From Flavobacterium humidisoli (GTDB lineage Bacteria; Bacteroidota; Bacteroidia; Flavobacteriales; Flavobacteriaceae), in the NCBI RefSeq assembly GCF_023272795.1, contig NZ_CP096829.1:3038001-3102000 (forward strand): 64,000 bases of DNA. The letters run 5' to 3'. Below the pieces are notes generated by a model. It was given only the letters and a program-made list of their open reading frames with translations, had not been told where the DNA came from and did no database searches. Made by a program: the position numbers and the translations under genes. Positions 1 to 9,165 of this stretch are shown here, piece by piece (the stretch's first letter is position 1; each line of letters starts with the position of its first letter).

Positions 1-130
1 TTGCAAAAGCTTGATTCTTTAAAGTATTTTCAATCGGATTAATTTTTCTGCAAGATGTGATGCATAGTACCAATAAGATTAAGAAAAAGACTCTAAAATA
101 TGCCGCCTTCATGGGGGGAATTGCTTTCAT
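1..130 (-). CDS. lipoprotein, N-terminal fragment cut by the window edge
   Basis: An open minus-strand frame runs from an ATG at 130-128 (or a second in-frame ATG at 112-110) off the left edge. From the second ATG the product has a basic start, a hydrophobic stretch and a lipobox ending in ITSC (Cys about residue 21), the pattern of a Sec/SPII lipoprotein. Only some 43 residues are visible, so the mature function cannot be told. It points the same way as the histidine kinase gene at 380-2167 but is separated from it by about 250 bp and a terminator-like hairpin, so it is probably a separate transcript. Confidence 0.6.
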   Translation of the reverse strand, partial: MKAIPPMKAAYFRVFFLILLVLCITSCRKINPIENTLKNQAFA

Positions 131-288
131 TATTACTTCTTAAAGTATTACATTACAAAGATGCTAATGAATGAAAGATTTTGCTTTACAGCATAAAAAA
201 GAAACGTTATATAATTCCCATAACAGATTTATTTTAAGGGTTTATCCTTTTAAAATCAATGGATTGTGAAGTTTGGGTTTGGTGTAAA

Positions 289-330
289 AAAAAAGAAATT
301 ATAGATTTTTCTATAATTTCTTTTTCTGTT
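289..330 (-). terminator. terminator downstream of the histidine kinase gene
   Basis: An AT-rich perfect stem (AAAGAAATTATAGA with its complement, loop TTTT) is flanked by A and T runs on both sides. It can act in either direction and lies 50 bp past the stop of the kinase gene. The remaining bases between 131 and 379 show no other recognisable feature. Confidence 0.6.
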
Positions 331-379
331 TTTTGATATAATGTAGAAGATTTTTTTTCTTACAAATAGAAATAAAATT

Positions 380-2167
380 TTAATCTGGTAGAAAGACCGT
401 AAAAGTCGAGCCTTTGCCTAAAGTACTATCTGCTATAATATGTCCTTTATGGTTCTCGACAATCTTCTTGCAGATCGCTAATCCGATTCCGGTTCCTGGA
501 TAATCTGTTTTAGAATGAAGACGCTGAAAAAGAATAAAAATGGTTTCTTTAAACTGAGGATCAAATCCCATTCCGTTATCCGTAAAAGTGATTTTATGAA
601 ATTTCTTTACCGACTGTTCTAATATTTCTGGATATTCTGAAGAACTTACTTTTTCGCTCGAAATGGAAATTTCAGGTTCAACATCGGGCTGACTATATTT
701 TAATGAATTTCCAATTAAATTGATAAACAGCTGTTCGATCTGATACGGAATTACCGCAAGTTTCGGAAGCTTGCCAATACGCTGAATAACGGCTTTCTTC
801 TCTTCAATAGTTTCAGCCAGTTCAGATTCGGCATTGTCCAGAAGTTCATTCAGATTCATTTTAATGAATTCCTTTTTGGTTGTATTCGTTCTAGAGAATA
901 AAAGAAGATCGTCTATTAAAACACGCATTCTTTTTGCCGAGCTTTCTATTTTGGTGATGTAATTTTTACCGCTTTCAGACATAACTTCTTTGTCGGCATT
1001 CGAAACTCTTGAAATAAAGGTTTGTATTTTTCGAAGCGGTTCTTGTAAATCGTGACTAGCGACATGGTTAAAAGAAGCCAGTTCTTTATTGCTTTTTTCC
1101 AATTCTTTATTTCGTTCCTGCAATTCGATATTAAGAAGATGCTCGTCTGTAATGTCAAAGTTAATTCCGAGCAAAATTTTACTTCCTTGCTGATCGGTTA
1201 CTAATTTACCCGTCGTTTTAAAGTAACGAACTTCAAAATCTGGACGTATAATTTTGTAATATACAAACGGAAGATGTTTCTTCTCTATAATTCCGTCAAT
1301 AGCTTTTGCTACAGATTCTTTATCATCTGGATGAACATATTTTAAAAGTGTTGCTTTGTTGGGAGCAAAAGATTTTGGCTCAAGGCCTAATAATCGAAAC
1401 TGGTTGTCTGAAAAATCTATTTTATCAGAATCCAGATCCCATTGCCAAGTGCTGAATTTACCAATGTTTTCGGACTCAGAAATTAAACCAGTAGAAATAA
1501 GAAGTTTTTTATTGAATACTTTCAATCGTTCAAAATCACGGCTAATTTGACGATAAGCCAATAAAATAAAGCTCAAAGCAACTAAAAATAAGGAAATAGA
1601 AAACAGCGGACTTAAAGAAATCTCCGAATCGTAAATTTTAAGTCTTTTCTTTAAGAAATCCTTCTCGATGTCGTTCATTTCATCTACCTTAAAACGAATA
1701 TTTTCCATAAGGATTCTCCCGCCAAACATATGATTGTCCAATTTTCTTTTATCGTATGTTTTCGGATCGCTGTATTTTAAGCAATTTTCAAAAGAAACAA
1801 AACGCTGGGTAATGAGTTTGAAAAGTTTTTGGAGATTTTCCTGCTGTATCGGATTATCGGCAGTGAGTTTTTTTAAGGTAATAAAAGAAGTGTTTACCTT
1901 GTCTCGGGAATAAATGTAAGGAGTCAAAAAACGGGCATTGCGAGTGATAATGTACCCTCGCTGGCCCGTCTCTGCATCTTTTATAGCCGACATTAATCGT
2001 TCGAGCTGAATGTTGATTTCGTAAGTATGCATAACCAGTTTGCTTGATTCATTCAAGTCCTGATTATGTTTGTAAGCAATTGAAGAAAGAAATAACAGAA
2101 TGAAAACTGCGATTACAAAAATAACTCTCAAAGAGTTTGAAGAATTAAAATTTGGTATCCACTTCAT
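380..2167 (-). CDS. membrane sensor histidine kinase (CHASE3-PAS-HisKA-HATPase)
   Basis: This 595-residue hybrid-free kinase senses an extracytoplasmic signal and autophosphorylates on histidine. A membrane segment at about 14-32 is followed by an external helical region of CHASE3 type (about 35-180, with the E-T-G-Q-R-G-Y motif) and a second membrane segment (about 185-205). A PAS/PAC domain covers about 240-345. The H-box SHDLQEP places the phospho-acceptor at about His372. The ATPase domain has an N box (NLIGNSLKYS), a G1 box (DNGMGFD) and a G2 box (GTGIGLAICK). The gene follows the response regulator by 13 bp, so the two form a two-component pair within a three-gene operon. The signal is unknown. 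Confidence 0.93.
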   Translation of the reverse strand: MKWIPNFNSSNSLRVIFVIAVFILLFLSSIAYKHNQDLNESSKLVMHTYEINIQLERLMSAIKDAETGQRGYIITRNARFLTPYIYSRDKVNTSFITLKKLTADNPIQQENLQKLFKLITQRFVSFENCLKYSDPKTYDKRKLDNHMFGGRILMENIRFKVDEMNDIEKDFLKKRLKIYDSEISLSPLFSISLFLVALSFILLAYRQISRDFERLKVFNKKLLISTGLISESENIGKFSTWQWDLDSDKIDFSDNQFRLLGLEPKSFAPNKATLLKYVHPDDKESVAKAIDGIIEKKHLPFVYYKIIRPDFEVRYFKTTGKLVTDQQGSKILLGINFDITDEHLLNIELQERNKELEKSNKELASFNHVASHDLQEPLRKIQTFISRVSNADKEVMSESGKNYITKIESSAKRMRVLIDDLLLFSRTNTTKKEFIKMNLNELLDNAESELAETIEEKKAVIQRIGKLPKLAVIPYQIEQLFINLIGNSLKYSQPDVEPEISISSEKVSSSEYPEILEQSVKKFHKITFTDNGMGFDPQFKETIFILFQRLHSKTDYPGTGIGLAICKKIVENHKGHIIADSTLGKGSTFTVFLPD

Positions 2168-2180
2168 TATTGGAATGCTT

Positions 2181-2630
2181 TTATTTTAGTCGAAGCAAGA
2201 AATTATCACGGTTTAAACCAGAAGTATGATAATGCCAGTTTACAGTCACGACTTCATTAATTATTTTTTTCAGCGTATTGAAATCGCTAGGCTTTTTGAT
2301 GTAAATATTGGCGCCTTGAATAAAGGTATCTTCAATATCTTCTTCTGAAGAAGAAGTAGAATATATCGCAATGATTATATCTTTTAAATGATCCGTTTTT
2401 TTGATTTCAATCAAACATTCTTTACCTGTTTTCTTAGGCATGTTTAAATCTAGAAACAAAATATCTGGAAGTTTATTGTCTGTATTCATTAAATGATCCA
2501 TAAGCTGCATCCCGTCATGAACAAAATTTACATTCGTTTGTATCTTTATTTCTTCAAATGCATCTTTAAAGAAAAGACGGTCATCTTCATCATCATCGGC
2601 CAATAAAATGTGTAATGCGTTTTTTTGCAT
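2181..2630 (-). CDS. single-domain response regulator (Rcp1/CheY-like)
   Basis: A 149-residue stand-alone receiver domain with no output domain. The acidic pocket (ADDDEDD), the phospho-acceptor Asp61 in LFLDLNMP, Ser92/Thr93 in the YSTS stretch and the conserved Lys in IKKPSD (about 112-113) are all present. Receivers of this type, with the extra spacing before the Asp, are typical partners of CHASE/PAS kinases in Bacteroidota and act through protein contacts or phosphorelay. It lies between the AraC-type regulator (21 bp upstream) and the kinase (13 bp downstream), so the three genes are probably co-transcribed. Confidence 0.9.
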   Translation of the reverse strand: MQKNALHILLADDDEDDRLFFKDAFEEIKIQTNVNFVHDGMQLMDHLMNTDNKLPDILFLDLNMPKKTGKECLIEIKKTDHLKDIIIAIYSTSSSEEDIEDTFIQGANIYIKKPSDFNTLKKIINEVVTVNWHYHTSGLNRDNFLLRLK

Positions 2631-2651
2631 TTTAATGTGGTATTTGGGTTT

Positions 2652-3203
2652 TTATTTTAAATTTTCTCTTCGTTTCTTAATAATTCTCTGAAAAGCAGAC
2701 GGAGTAATTCCGGTTGTATTTTTAAACTGCGTACTCAAATGCGCTACACTCGAATAGTTGAGTAAAAAAGCAATTTCGGTCAAACTCATTTCGTTGATAA
2801 TAATCAACTGTTTTGCTCTTTCAATTTTCTGTAAAATAATAAAGTTTTCAATAGAAGAATATGTTACTTCTGAGAAAACATTAGATAAATAACCGTAACT
2901 GTGGTTTAATTTTTCTGCCAAAAATACAGAACTTTTATAATTATTATTGTCATCCATAAAAACAAGTTCGATAATTGCATCTTTTATTTTTTGGACTAAT
3001 ACACTTTTTTGATTCTCAACTACTTCAAAGCCACACGGAGCCAATTTAGTTTTTAAATTATCCAATGCTTCGGCATCAAGATTGTCTTCAATCTCAATTT
3101 CACCAAAACCTAGAGTTGTAAAATTTATGTTGTTTTGTTCCAGATTCTGTTTTAAATAAAGAGAGCAAATAGTGTTAATGTCGAACTTTATAAATAGTTT
3201 CAT
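2652..3203 (-). CDS. AraC-family helix-turn-helix regulator
   Basis: A 183-residue DNA-binding protein. The C-terminal half (about 85-180) carries the double helix-turn-helix of the AraC/XylS family, including the segment MSLTEIAFLLNYSSVAHLS and the terminal TGITPSAFQR. The N-terminal 75 residues form a small alpha/beta domain, not a cupin, so this is the short AraC type often found beside two-component genes in Flavobacteriia. It is the first gene of the run AraC, response regulator, kinase on the minus strand. Its target is not visible; the adjacent csbD and dps genes are possible targets by position only. Confidence 0.85.
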   Translation of the reverse strand: MKLFIKFDINTICSLYLKQNLEQNNINFTTLGFGEIEIEDNLDAEALDNLKTKLAPCGFEVVENQKSVLVQKIKDAIIELVFMDDNNNYKSSVFLAEKLNHSYGYLSNVFSEVTYSSIENFIILQKIERAKQLIIINEMSLTEIAFLLNYSSVAHLSTQFKNTTGITPSAFQRIIKKRRENLK

Positions 3204-3305
3204 TTTATAGAAATTTGGTTAAAGATACTTATTTTTTTTGGTGTTTTTGCTTTTAAATGGTATAGAATTACACGAAAATGTGATTTTAAAATAAATTTTT
3301 CAAAA

Positions 3306-3341
3306 AAATACCGTCTAATATTTTCTTACTAGACGGTATTT
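3306..3341 (-). terminator. terminator of csbD
   Basis: A 12-bp perfect stem (AAATACCGTCTA and complement) with a 12-nt loop is followed on the minus strand by a T run. It lies just after the csbD-like gene. Confidence 0.75.
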
Positions 3342-3362
3342 CCCTGATTGAGTTGCAAGGAT

Positions 3363-3548
3363 TTACAATTCTGACAGGATCTGATGAAATTCTTCTTTTG
3401 TTTTTCCCAGTTTTTGCTGAAGTCTTCCGTACATTTCGTCTTCTTTTCCTTCAGCGAACATCAAATCATCATCTGTTAGAGTTGCAAACTTTTGTTTTAG
3501 TTTACCTTTCAGCTCATTCCAGTTTCCTTTTATTTCAGTAGTATTCAT
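3363..3548 (-). CDS. CsbD-family general stress protein
   Basis: A 61-residue acidic protein with the start [20 protein letters not shown] and a repeated KEEFHQ/EGKEDE pattern typical of the CsbD family. These small cytoplasmic proteins are induced by general stress in many bacteria, but their biochemical role is not known. The length is normal for the family. It is followed by its own terminator and lies 108 bp after dps on the same strand, which fits a stress-response cluster. Confidence 0.85.
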   Translation of the reverse strand: MNTTEIKGNWNELKGKLKQKFATLTDDDLMFAEGKEDEMYGRLQQKLGKTKEEFHQILSEL

Positions 3549-3656
3549 GATATCTCTTTTTATATATTATTGTATTGTAAAATTGCAAATTATGAGTCGG
3601 CTTTGTGTTACATTTATTTTTCTGACTGTTGCATAATTTTCATTTTTTGGTCTGGG

Positions 3657-4130
3657 TTACTCCTGATATCGTCTCAGAATCCACGCCATTTTTTCGTGTT
3701 GTTGCAATAATCCTGTTACAAAATCGGCAGAACCTATATCATTGGTTTCGTTCTCAAAAACCGGAATGTAATCTCTAAATTCGGTTACTAGCTGTTCGTG
3801 ATTTTCTAAAAGTTCAGACAGCATGCTTTTTTGAGAAGCATATTCTTTTGGAGATTCTTTCAGAGTAGAATTATCTATAAACTCTTTCATTGTCCCGATT
3901 GTTTTTTCGCCCAACTGATTAATGCGTTCTGCAACTTCATCAATATTTGCTTCCAGAATTCTATATTGTTCTTCAAACAATTTATGCAATTCCATGAAGC
4001 TATTTCCCGAAATATTCCAGTGAAATTTTCTGGTTTTTACATATAATGTCATCTCGTTTGATAAAATTGTTGCTAAAATAGACGCACTCTTTTTTAAATT
4101 TTTTGCTGTAATTCCAATATTTGGGCTCAT
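3657..4130 (-). CDS. dps: Dps-family ferritin-like DNA-protecting protein
   Basis: The 157-residue four-helix protein belongs to the Dps mini-ferritins, which oxidise ferrous iron with peroxide and store ferric iron in a 12-subunit shell. The inter-subunit ferroxidase ligands are visible in KFHWNISG (His about 38) and in the helix with DEVAERI (Asp and Glu about 64-68). The C-terminal helix QHEKMAWILRR is also typical. The length matches the family. It sits with csbD and a two-component system, and its promoter region shares the divergent gap with the OmpA-like gene. Confidence 0.92.
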   Translation of the reverse strand: MSPNIGITAKNLKKSASILATILSNEMTLYVKTRKFHWNISGNSFMELHKLFEEQYRILEANIDEVAERINQLGEKTIGTMKEFIDNSTLKESPKEYASQKSMLSELLENHEQLVTEFRDYIPVFENETNDIGSADFVTGLLQQHEKMAWILRRYQE

Positions 4131-4252
4131 AATTATCTGTATATTAGGTTATTCTCAAAGATACTTTTACCACCTCATTTTTTCTTATATAATTCATCAA
4201 AGAAATTACATGAATTCAATGTTTTTTTAACCCTTTTAGGTTTTAATTATTG

Positions 4253-4260
4253 TAGTTTTG
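4253..4260 (+). promoter_or_regulatory. -7 element of the OmpA-like gene
   Basis: TAGTTTTG matches the Bacteroidota -7 consensus TAnnTTTG and lies 23 bp before the start codon at 4283. No TTG is seen at the expected -33 distance, so only half the promoter is supported. Confidence 0.5.
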
Positions 4261-4282
4261 CGCCCATCTAAAACTAAATTTA

Positions 4283-6466
4283 ATGAGAAAACAATTACCA
4301 ATTTTATTTTTTTTAATTATTTCTTTTACCGCAAAATCACAATCCTATTTAGGTTATTTTCATGACAATTATTCGGGAGTTCAAAGTGTTTTGTTCAATC
4401 CAGCTTCTATTGTAGATTCCCGTTTTAAAACAGACATTAATTTATTTTCAATTAGTGGTGCTGTAGAAAATGACTTATATGGTGTTAAACTATTTGATGT
4501 TTACAAAGACGGATATGATTTTGAAAGCCAGTCAAAAGTTTCTGCAAAAAATGCCAACAACGGATTGGCGAATTTTGATATTATGGGACCCTCTTTTATG
4601 TTTAATATTGCGCCAAAACATTCTTTGGCTGTTTTTACAAGAGCAAGATCTGTTTCTAATATTAGAAAAATTAACGGGTATCTTATAGATCAGGTAAAAG
4701 ACGGATTAGATCAGTCGGATAGTTTCAATTATAATTTAGGAAGTCCAAATGCAGCCTCTCATTCTTGGGGCGAACTTGGAATTTCATATGCTGCAGTTTT
4801 ATTTCAAAAAGAGCAGCACTTTTTAAAAGGAGGTCTTACTGCTAAATATCTTCAAGGTGGTGTGAATGGCTATGTTCACGGAAAAAATGTGAATGTTGCT
4901 TATATTGAAAACTCGGCAGATCCCAAAGAAGGTTCTTTAATTTCAAATGGTGAAGTTACCGTAGGAGGAAGTCAAGACTGGGAAGCCAATGATGATTACG
5001 AATTTGATTCAAAGTCACGCGGATTTGGTTTTGACTTTGGATTGGTTTACGAATGGAGACCTGATTTTGATAAATATGATCTCAAGAGAGCAAAACCAGC
5101 AGATAATAATTTTAGAGATTTAAATAAATACAAATTACGTTTCGGTTTATCGGTAACAGATATCGGATCTATCAATTATAAAAACTCAAAAGTTGACACT
5201 TATAATGTAAATGGAGTTATTACACAAGAGATGATCGATGAAGCATCAGATTTGTATGATTTCTTAAATGAGCATTATACCAAAACTTCGACTTCAAAAG
5301 GAGTAAAAACTAATTTGCCAACTGCTATTCGAGCAGATGCAGATTGGAATATGTACAATAAATTCTATTTGAACCTTAATGGAGACATTAATCTGGTTTC
5401 TAGCAGTAAACTGAATGGTTACGGAATTGCAGATCGAGTTACACTGACACCACGTTACGAAAGCAGATGGTTTAGTTTTTATTTGCCAATGACTTATATG
5501 GAATATAGCGGTATGCAGGCCGGAGCAGGTTTGCGTGCTGGAGTTTTCTTTATTGGTTCTGGGTCTATTTTGACAAATTTAGCGTCTAAAAATTCTAAAG
5601 GAGCCGATTTTCACTTAGGAATGAAGATTCCAGTTTACGAAAAACAATTTAAAGATACAGACGGAGACGGTGTAATTGATAAAGAAGATGCTTGTAGAAA
5701 AGTTGCTGGTCCAGCTGAGAATGGTGGTTGCCCTTGGCCAGATACAGATAAAGATGGTGTTTTTGATAAAGATGATGCTTGTTTAGATGTGGCTGGACCA
5801 AAAGAAAATAAAGGTTGTCCTTGGAAAGATAGTGACGGAGACACTTTATTGGATAATGTAGATGCGTGTCCTACAATTGCTGGTCCTGTAGAAAATAAAG
5901 GATGTCCATGGCCAGACACTGATGGAGATGGAATTTTAGATAAAGATGATGCATGTCCAAATGAAGCAGGTTCGGCAGAAAATAAAGGCTGTCCAGAATT
6001 AGATGCAGATAAGGATGGCGTTTTGGATAAAGATGATGCTTGTCCAACAGTTGCAGGTCCAGCAGATAATAAAGGTTGTCCAAAAGTGACTAAAGAAACT
6101 TTGGCACAGCTTAAAGTAGAAGCAAGATCTATTTTCTTTACTACTGGAAAAGCAACTTTAAACGACGCTAAAAAAGGAGAAACTTCTGGAAGATTAGATG
6201 CGATAAAAGAAATCTTAAGAAATTATCCAAATGCCAAATTTGCTATTAACGGACATACAGATAATGTTGGAAATGCAAAAGCAAATCAAAAATTATCTGA
6301 AGCTAGAGCAAAAGTAGTGATGGATCTTTTAATCGAAAAAGGAGTAAATCCAGAGAATTTAACTTCTAAAGGTTACGGTTCGACAAAACCGGTAAAATCA
6401 AATAAAACAGCTGCAGGAAGAGCAGAAAACAGAAGAACTGAAATTGTTTATTTAGGCAATTTGTAA
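4283..6466 (+). CDS. OmpA-family outer membrane protein with DUF5723 barrel and TSP3 repeats
   Basis: The 727-residue protein has a signal peptide (1-20), a long N-terminal region of DUF5723 type, probably a beta barrel (about 21-450), five thrombospondin type 3 calcium-binding repeats (about 455-605, each with D-x-D-x-D-G and a GCP ending) and a C-terminal OmpA peptidoglycan-binding domain (about 610-725, with NGHTDNVG and AxxRAxxV). It should link the outer membrane to the cell wall, with the acidic repeats acting as a calcium-stiffened spacer. It is a single-gene unit with a -7 element upstream and a strong terminator downstream. Confidence 0.88.
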   Translation: MRKQLPILFFLIISFTAKSQSYLGYFHDNYSGVQSVLFNPASIVDSRFKTDINLFSISGAVENDLYGVKLFDVYKDGYDFESQSKVSAKNANNGLANFDIMGPSFMFNIAPKHSLAVFTRARSVSNIRKINGYLIDQVKDGLDQSDSFNYNLGSPNAASHSWGELGISYAAVLFQKEQHFLKGGLTAKYLQGGVNGYVHGKNVNVAYIENSADPKEGSLISNGEVTVGGSQDWEANDDYEFDSKSRGFGFDFGLVYEWRPDFDKYDLKRAKPADNNFRDLNKYKLRFGLSVTDIGSINYKNSKVDTYNVNGVITQEMIDEASDLYDFLNEHYTKTSTSKGVKTNLPTAIRADADWNMYNKFYLNLNGDINLVSSSKLNGYGIADRVTLTPRYESRWFSFYLPMTYMEYSGMQAGAGLRAGVFFIGSGSILTNLASKNSKGADFHLGMKIPVYEKQFKDTDGDGVIDKEDACRKVAGPAENGGCPWPDTDKDGVFDKDDACLDVAGPKENKGCPWKDSDGDTLLDNVDACPTIAGPVENKGCPWPDTDGDGILDKDDACPNEAGSAENKGCPELDADKDGVLDKDDACPTVAGPADNKGCPKVTKETLAQLKVEARSIFFTTGKATLNDAKKGETSGRLDAIKEILRNYPNAKFAINGHTDNVGNAKANQKLSEARAKVVMDLLIEKGVNPENLTSKGYGSTKPVKSNKTAAGRAENRRTEIVYLGNL

Positions 6467-6486
6467 GCACTGCATAATATAAAAGT

Positions 6487-6518
6487 AAAAAGCCATTCTT
6501 AATTGAGTGGCTTTTTTT
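6487..6518 (+). terminator. terminator of the OmpA-like gene
   Basis: Stem AAAAAGCCA and its complement with a T-rich tail, 20 bp after the stop codon. Confidence 0.8.
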
Positions 6519-6578
6519 ATTTTTGCATACTTTTTAAAAAGAATTAATTCTTTGAAATAGAAGAACTAAAAATACAAT

Positions 6579-7406
6579 ATGACAACACAACAACTACACG
6601 AACAAATTCTTCAAAAAAAATCATTTTTATGCGTTGGTTTAGATCCTGATTTGACTAAAATTCCGCAGCATTTATTAGAAACAGAAGATCCTATTTTTGA
6701 ATTTAATAAAGCGATAATCGATTCAACGCACGATCTGACGGTTGGATACAAACCTAACACTGCTTTTTTTGAAGCATACGGAATAAAAGGATGGATGTCT
6801 TTGCAGAAAACAATCAATTATATCAACGAAAATTATCCTGATATTTTTACGATTGCAGATGCAAAACGTGGAGACATAGGGAACACTTCTAGCATGTATG
6901 CGAAGGCTTTTTTTGAAGATCTGAATTTTGATAGTGTAACCGTTGCCCCATATATGGGAAAAGATTCTGTAGAGCCTTTTCTGGCATTCGAAAATAAACA
7001 TACTATTATGTTGGCTTTAACTTCTAATGAAGGCGCTTTCGATTTCCAGACTTTAAATACCAATGGAAAAGAATTGTACAAACAAGTTCTAGAAACTTCT
7101 AAAACTTGGAAAAACAGCGAAAATCTGATGTATGTTGTCGGTGCAACAAAAGCAGAATATTTTACTGAAATCAGAAAAATTGTTCCGGATAGTTTCTTAC
7201 TAGTTCCAGGAATTGGTGCTCAAGGCGGAAGCTTATCTGAAGTATGTAAATATGGAATGAATGATAAAGTTGGTCTTTTGGTAAATTCTGCAAGAGCTAT
7301 TATCTATGCTTCAAAAGGAACCGATTTTGCTGAAAAGGCTAGAGAAGAGGCTTTGAAAGTACAGAAGGAAATGGCGGAGATTATTGGTTTAAAGTTTCAG
7401 GTTTAA
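6579..7406 (+). CDS. pyrF: orotidine 5'-phosphate decarboxylase
   Basis: PyrF converts orotidine monophosphate to UMP, the last step of pyrimidine synthesis. The 275-residue length and the sequence [11 protein letters not shown] (catalytic Asp94, Lys96 and Asp99) put it in the longer bacterial class. The phosphate-binding end is seen in PGIGAQGG and NSARAI. It lies between two unrelated plus-strand genes, so no pyrimidine operon is evident. Confidence 0.95.
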   Translation: MTTQQLHEQILQKKSFLCVGLDPDLTKIPQHLLETEDPIFEFNKAIIDSTHDLTVGYKPNTAFFEAYGIKGWMSLQKTINYINENYPDIFTIADAKRGDIGNTSSMYAKAFFEDLNFDSVTVAPYMGKDSVEPFLAFENKHTIMLALTSNEGAFDFQTLNTNGKELYKQVLETSKTWKNSENLMYVVGATKAEYFTEIRKIVPDSFLLVPGIGAQGGSLSEVCKYGMNDKVGLLVNSARAIIYASKGTDFAEKAREEALKVQKEMAEIIGLKFQV

Positions 7407-7443
7407 AGTTTCAATTTGCTTTACTTTGAATATAATTTAACGG

Positions 7444-7519
7444 CAAAGTTCGCAAGGTTTTACAAGATTCACAAGGAAATAACTTTGTGTTCTTAGCGTA
7501 AATCTTTGCGAACTTTGTG
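7444..7519. repeat. intergenic inverted repeat of the 'cgcaaag' family
   Basis: A CAAAGTTCGCAAGG arm and a CTTTGCGAACTTTG arm (13 of 14 bases complementary) flank a spacer in the 160-bp gap before the metal-receptor gene. The same words recur in repeats near 8372, 28028-29132 and 29973, so this is a dispersed non-coding repeat family. Confidence 0.55.
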
Positions 7520-7566
7520 GTTGAAAAAAACACTCCAACAAACTTGAAACAAAAAAGATTTGAAAT

Positions 7567-8367
7567 ATGAAACAAATAATAGACCAGCTGGGCACTGTTC
7601 ATTCTTTTGAAACTGCTCCCAAACGTATCATTTCGCTAGTTCCATCGCAAACCGAATTATTGTATGATTTAGGTTTAGAAGAGAAAATTATCGGAATAAC
7701 GAAGTTTTGTGTTCATCCGTTTCACTTTAAATCGACTAAAAAGATTGTTGGAGGTACTAAGAAAATTCACTTCGAGAAAATAAAACTTTTAGAGCCAGAT
7801 ATTATTATCTGCAATAAAGAAGAAAATACACTTGAGATTGTAGAACAGTTAAGTGCAATTTGTCCAGTTTGGGTTACCAATATTATTACTATCGAAGATA
7901 ATTTCCAGATGATTTCAGATTTCGGGCAGTTATTCAATTGCAGAACCGAAGCGCAGAAATGGAACGACAAATTGGCTTTCGCTTTAAGCGATTTTAAAAA
8001 TTATATTAAGGATATAAAAGAAAAAAAAGCGGCCTATTTTATTTGGAAGAATCCATACATGGTGGCAGGAAAAGATACGTACATAAATGAGTTGCTAAAA
8101 TTAAATCATTTTAAAAATATCTACGAAGACAAAGGCCGTTATCCCGAAATCGAATTAAAGAAGATGCGTTTAGAAGGTGATCCTGATATTGTTTTTCTTT
8201 CGTCAGAGCCTTATCCTTTTAAAGAAGAAGATGCTTTCGAAATAGGAAGGTTTACACATCATGCCAAAACCATTTTCGTTGATGGCGAAATGTTTTCTTG
8301 GCATGGCAGCAGATTATTGAAGGCTTTCACGTATTTTAAAGTACTACACGAAAGATTAAAGAGTTAG
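7567..8367 (+). CDS. BtuF-like helical-backbone metal receptor / ABC substrate-binding protein
   Basis: The 266-residue protein has the two-lobed helical-backbone fold of the BtuF/FecB family, seen in the start PKRIISLVPSQTELLYDLG, the LEPDIIIC strand and the closing WHGSRL. Relatives bind cobalamin, haem or siderophores and pass them to an ABC importer. No signal peptide or lipobox is visible at this start, and no permease or ATPase gene is adjacent, so it may be cytoplasmic or act with a distant transporter. The ligand is not determinable from sequence. Confidence 0.8.
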   Translation: MKQIIDQLGTVHSFETAPKRIISLVPSQTELLYDLGLEEKIIGITKFCVHPFHFKSTKKIVGGTKKIHFEKIKLLEPDIIICNKEENTLEIVEQLSAICPVWVTNIITIEDNFQMISDFGQLFNCRTEAQKWNDKLAFALSDFKNYIKDIKEKKAAYFIWKNPYMVAGKDTYINELLKLNHFKNIYEDKGRYPEIELKKMRLEGDPDIVFLSSEPYPFKEEDAFEIGRFTHHAKTIFVDGEMFSWHGSRLLKAFTYFKVLHERLKS

Positions 8368-8371
8368 TTTT

Positions 8372-8589
8372 TTTGTTTCAGGTTTCAGGTTTCAAGTTTC
8401 AAGTTGTTGAAAGTTTAACCGCTAAGAAAACAGGGAATTATATGAAGTTCGCAAAGTTTTTTAAACAAAGCTTTGCGAATTTTACGTTTTATACAAAACC
8501 TCTTAATTAAAAAACTTAGCGCTCTTTGCGGCAGAATTATGTTCAAAGTAAAGCAACTTGAAACTTGAAACTTGAAACTTGGAAACAAA
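8372..8589. repeat. large intergenic inverted repeat
   Basis: Arms built of GGTTTCAAGTTTCAAGTTG at about 8372-8405 and CAACTTGAAACTTGAAACTT at about 8554-8589 enclose shorter internal inverted words (CGCAAAGTTTT, AAAGCTTTGCG). The element follows the metal-receptor gene directly and is non-coding as far as I can see. Confidence 0.6.
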
Positions 8590-8747
8590 ATAAACCAAGT
8601 TGATACAAATAAAGAATGCCGACATCTCGAAGACGCCGGCATTATTTAACTAACCAAAACCAAAATAATAAATAACCAGTTTATTACATTACAAATGTCC
8701 GACATATATCAATCTTATGCTGTTAAGATCTTGTTATTACTTTGTTG
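8581..8747. repeat. tandem-duplicated intergenic unit, copy A (167 bp)
   Basis: Copy A matches copy B (8849-9015) base for base at nearly every position with no length change. Weaker similarity extends upstream to about 8508 and 8786. On the minus strand each copy ends in a GC-rich hairpin (AATGCCGGC with complement) followed by a T-rich stretch, so each resembles a terminator-ended small RNA unit. No coding frame is apparent. Confidence 0.8.
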
Positions 8748-8848
8748 GATATAAGTTAATGTCACATTTTAAGAAATGTGTTTTTTAAAAAACTTGCGCT
8801 TTTTGCAGAAAACTAAACGCAAAGTAAAGCCACCTGAAACCTTAAATT

Positions 8849-9015
8849 GGAAACAAAATAAACCGAATTGATACAAAAAAAGAATGCCGGCATCTCGAAG
8901 ACGCCGGCATCATTTAACTAACCAAAACCAAAATAATAAATAACCAGTTTATTACATTACAAATGTCCGACATATATCAATCTTATGCTGTTAAGGTTTT
9001 GTTATTACTTTGTTG
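8849..9015. repeat. tandem-duplicated intergenic unit, copy B (167 bp)
   Basis: The second copy lies 268 bp downstream of copy A, just before the catalase promoter. The conserved block includes CTAACCAAAACCAAAATA and TGTCCGACATATATCAATC. The copy-specific change in the hairpin (A to G in the left arm) restores a pair, so the stem seems to be kept. Together the two copies fill the 798-bp gap between 8368 and 9165. Confidence 0.8.
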
Positions 9016-9104
9016 ACCATACGTTAAGATTTGTCAAACCACTGTTTTGAGCTTTCTGCACTGTTAAATAATATTTACTTATTAAAATATAATAACAATC
9101 AATT

Positions 9105-9134
9105 TTGCTTATGAATATGCTAAAGATAAGTTTG
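9105..9134 (+). promoter_or_regulatory. promoter of the catalase gene
   Basis: TTG (9105-9107), a 19-bp spacer and TAAGTTTG (9127-9134) give an exact match to the Flavobacterium consensus TTG-N19-TAnnTTTG. The start codon is 32 bp further on. Confidence 0.75.
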
Positions 9135-9165
9135 TATATTTGATAAAACATTAAAAATCAGCAAT

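Noticed and set aside
5635..6083. Antisense frames across the TSP3 repeats
   Set aside because: They arise from the repetitive GC-richer codons of the OmpA-like gene and have no start context or family.
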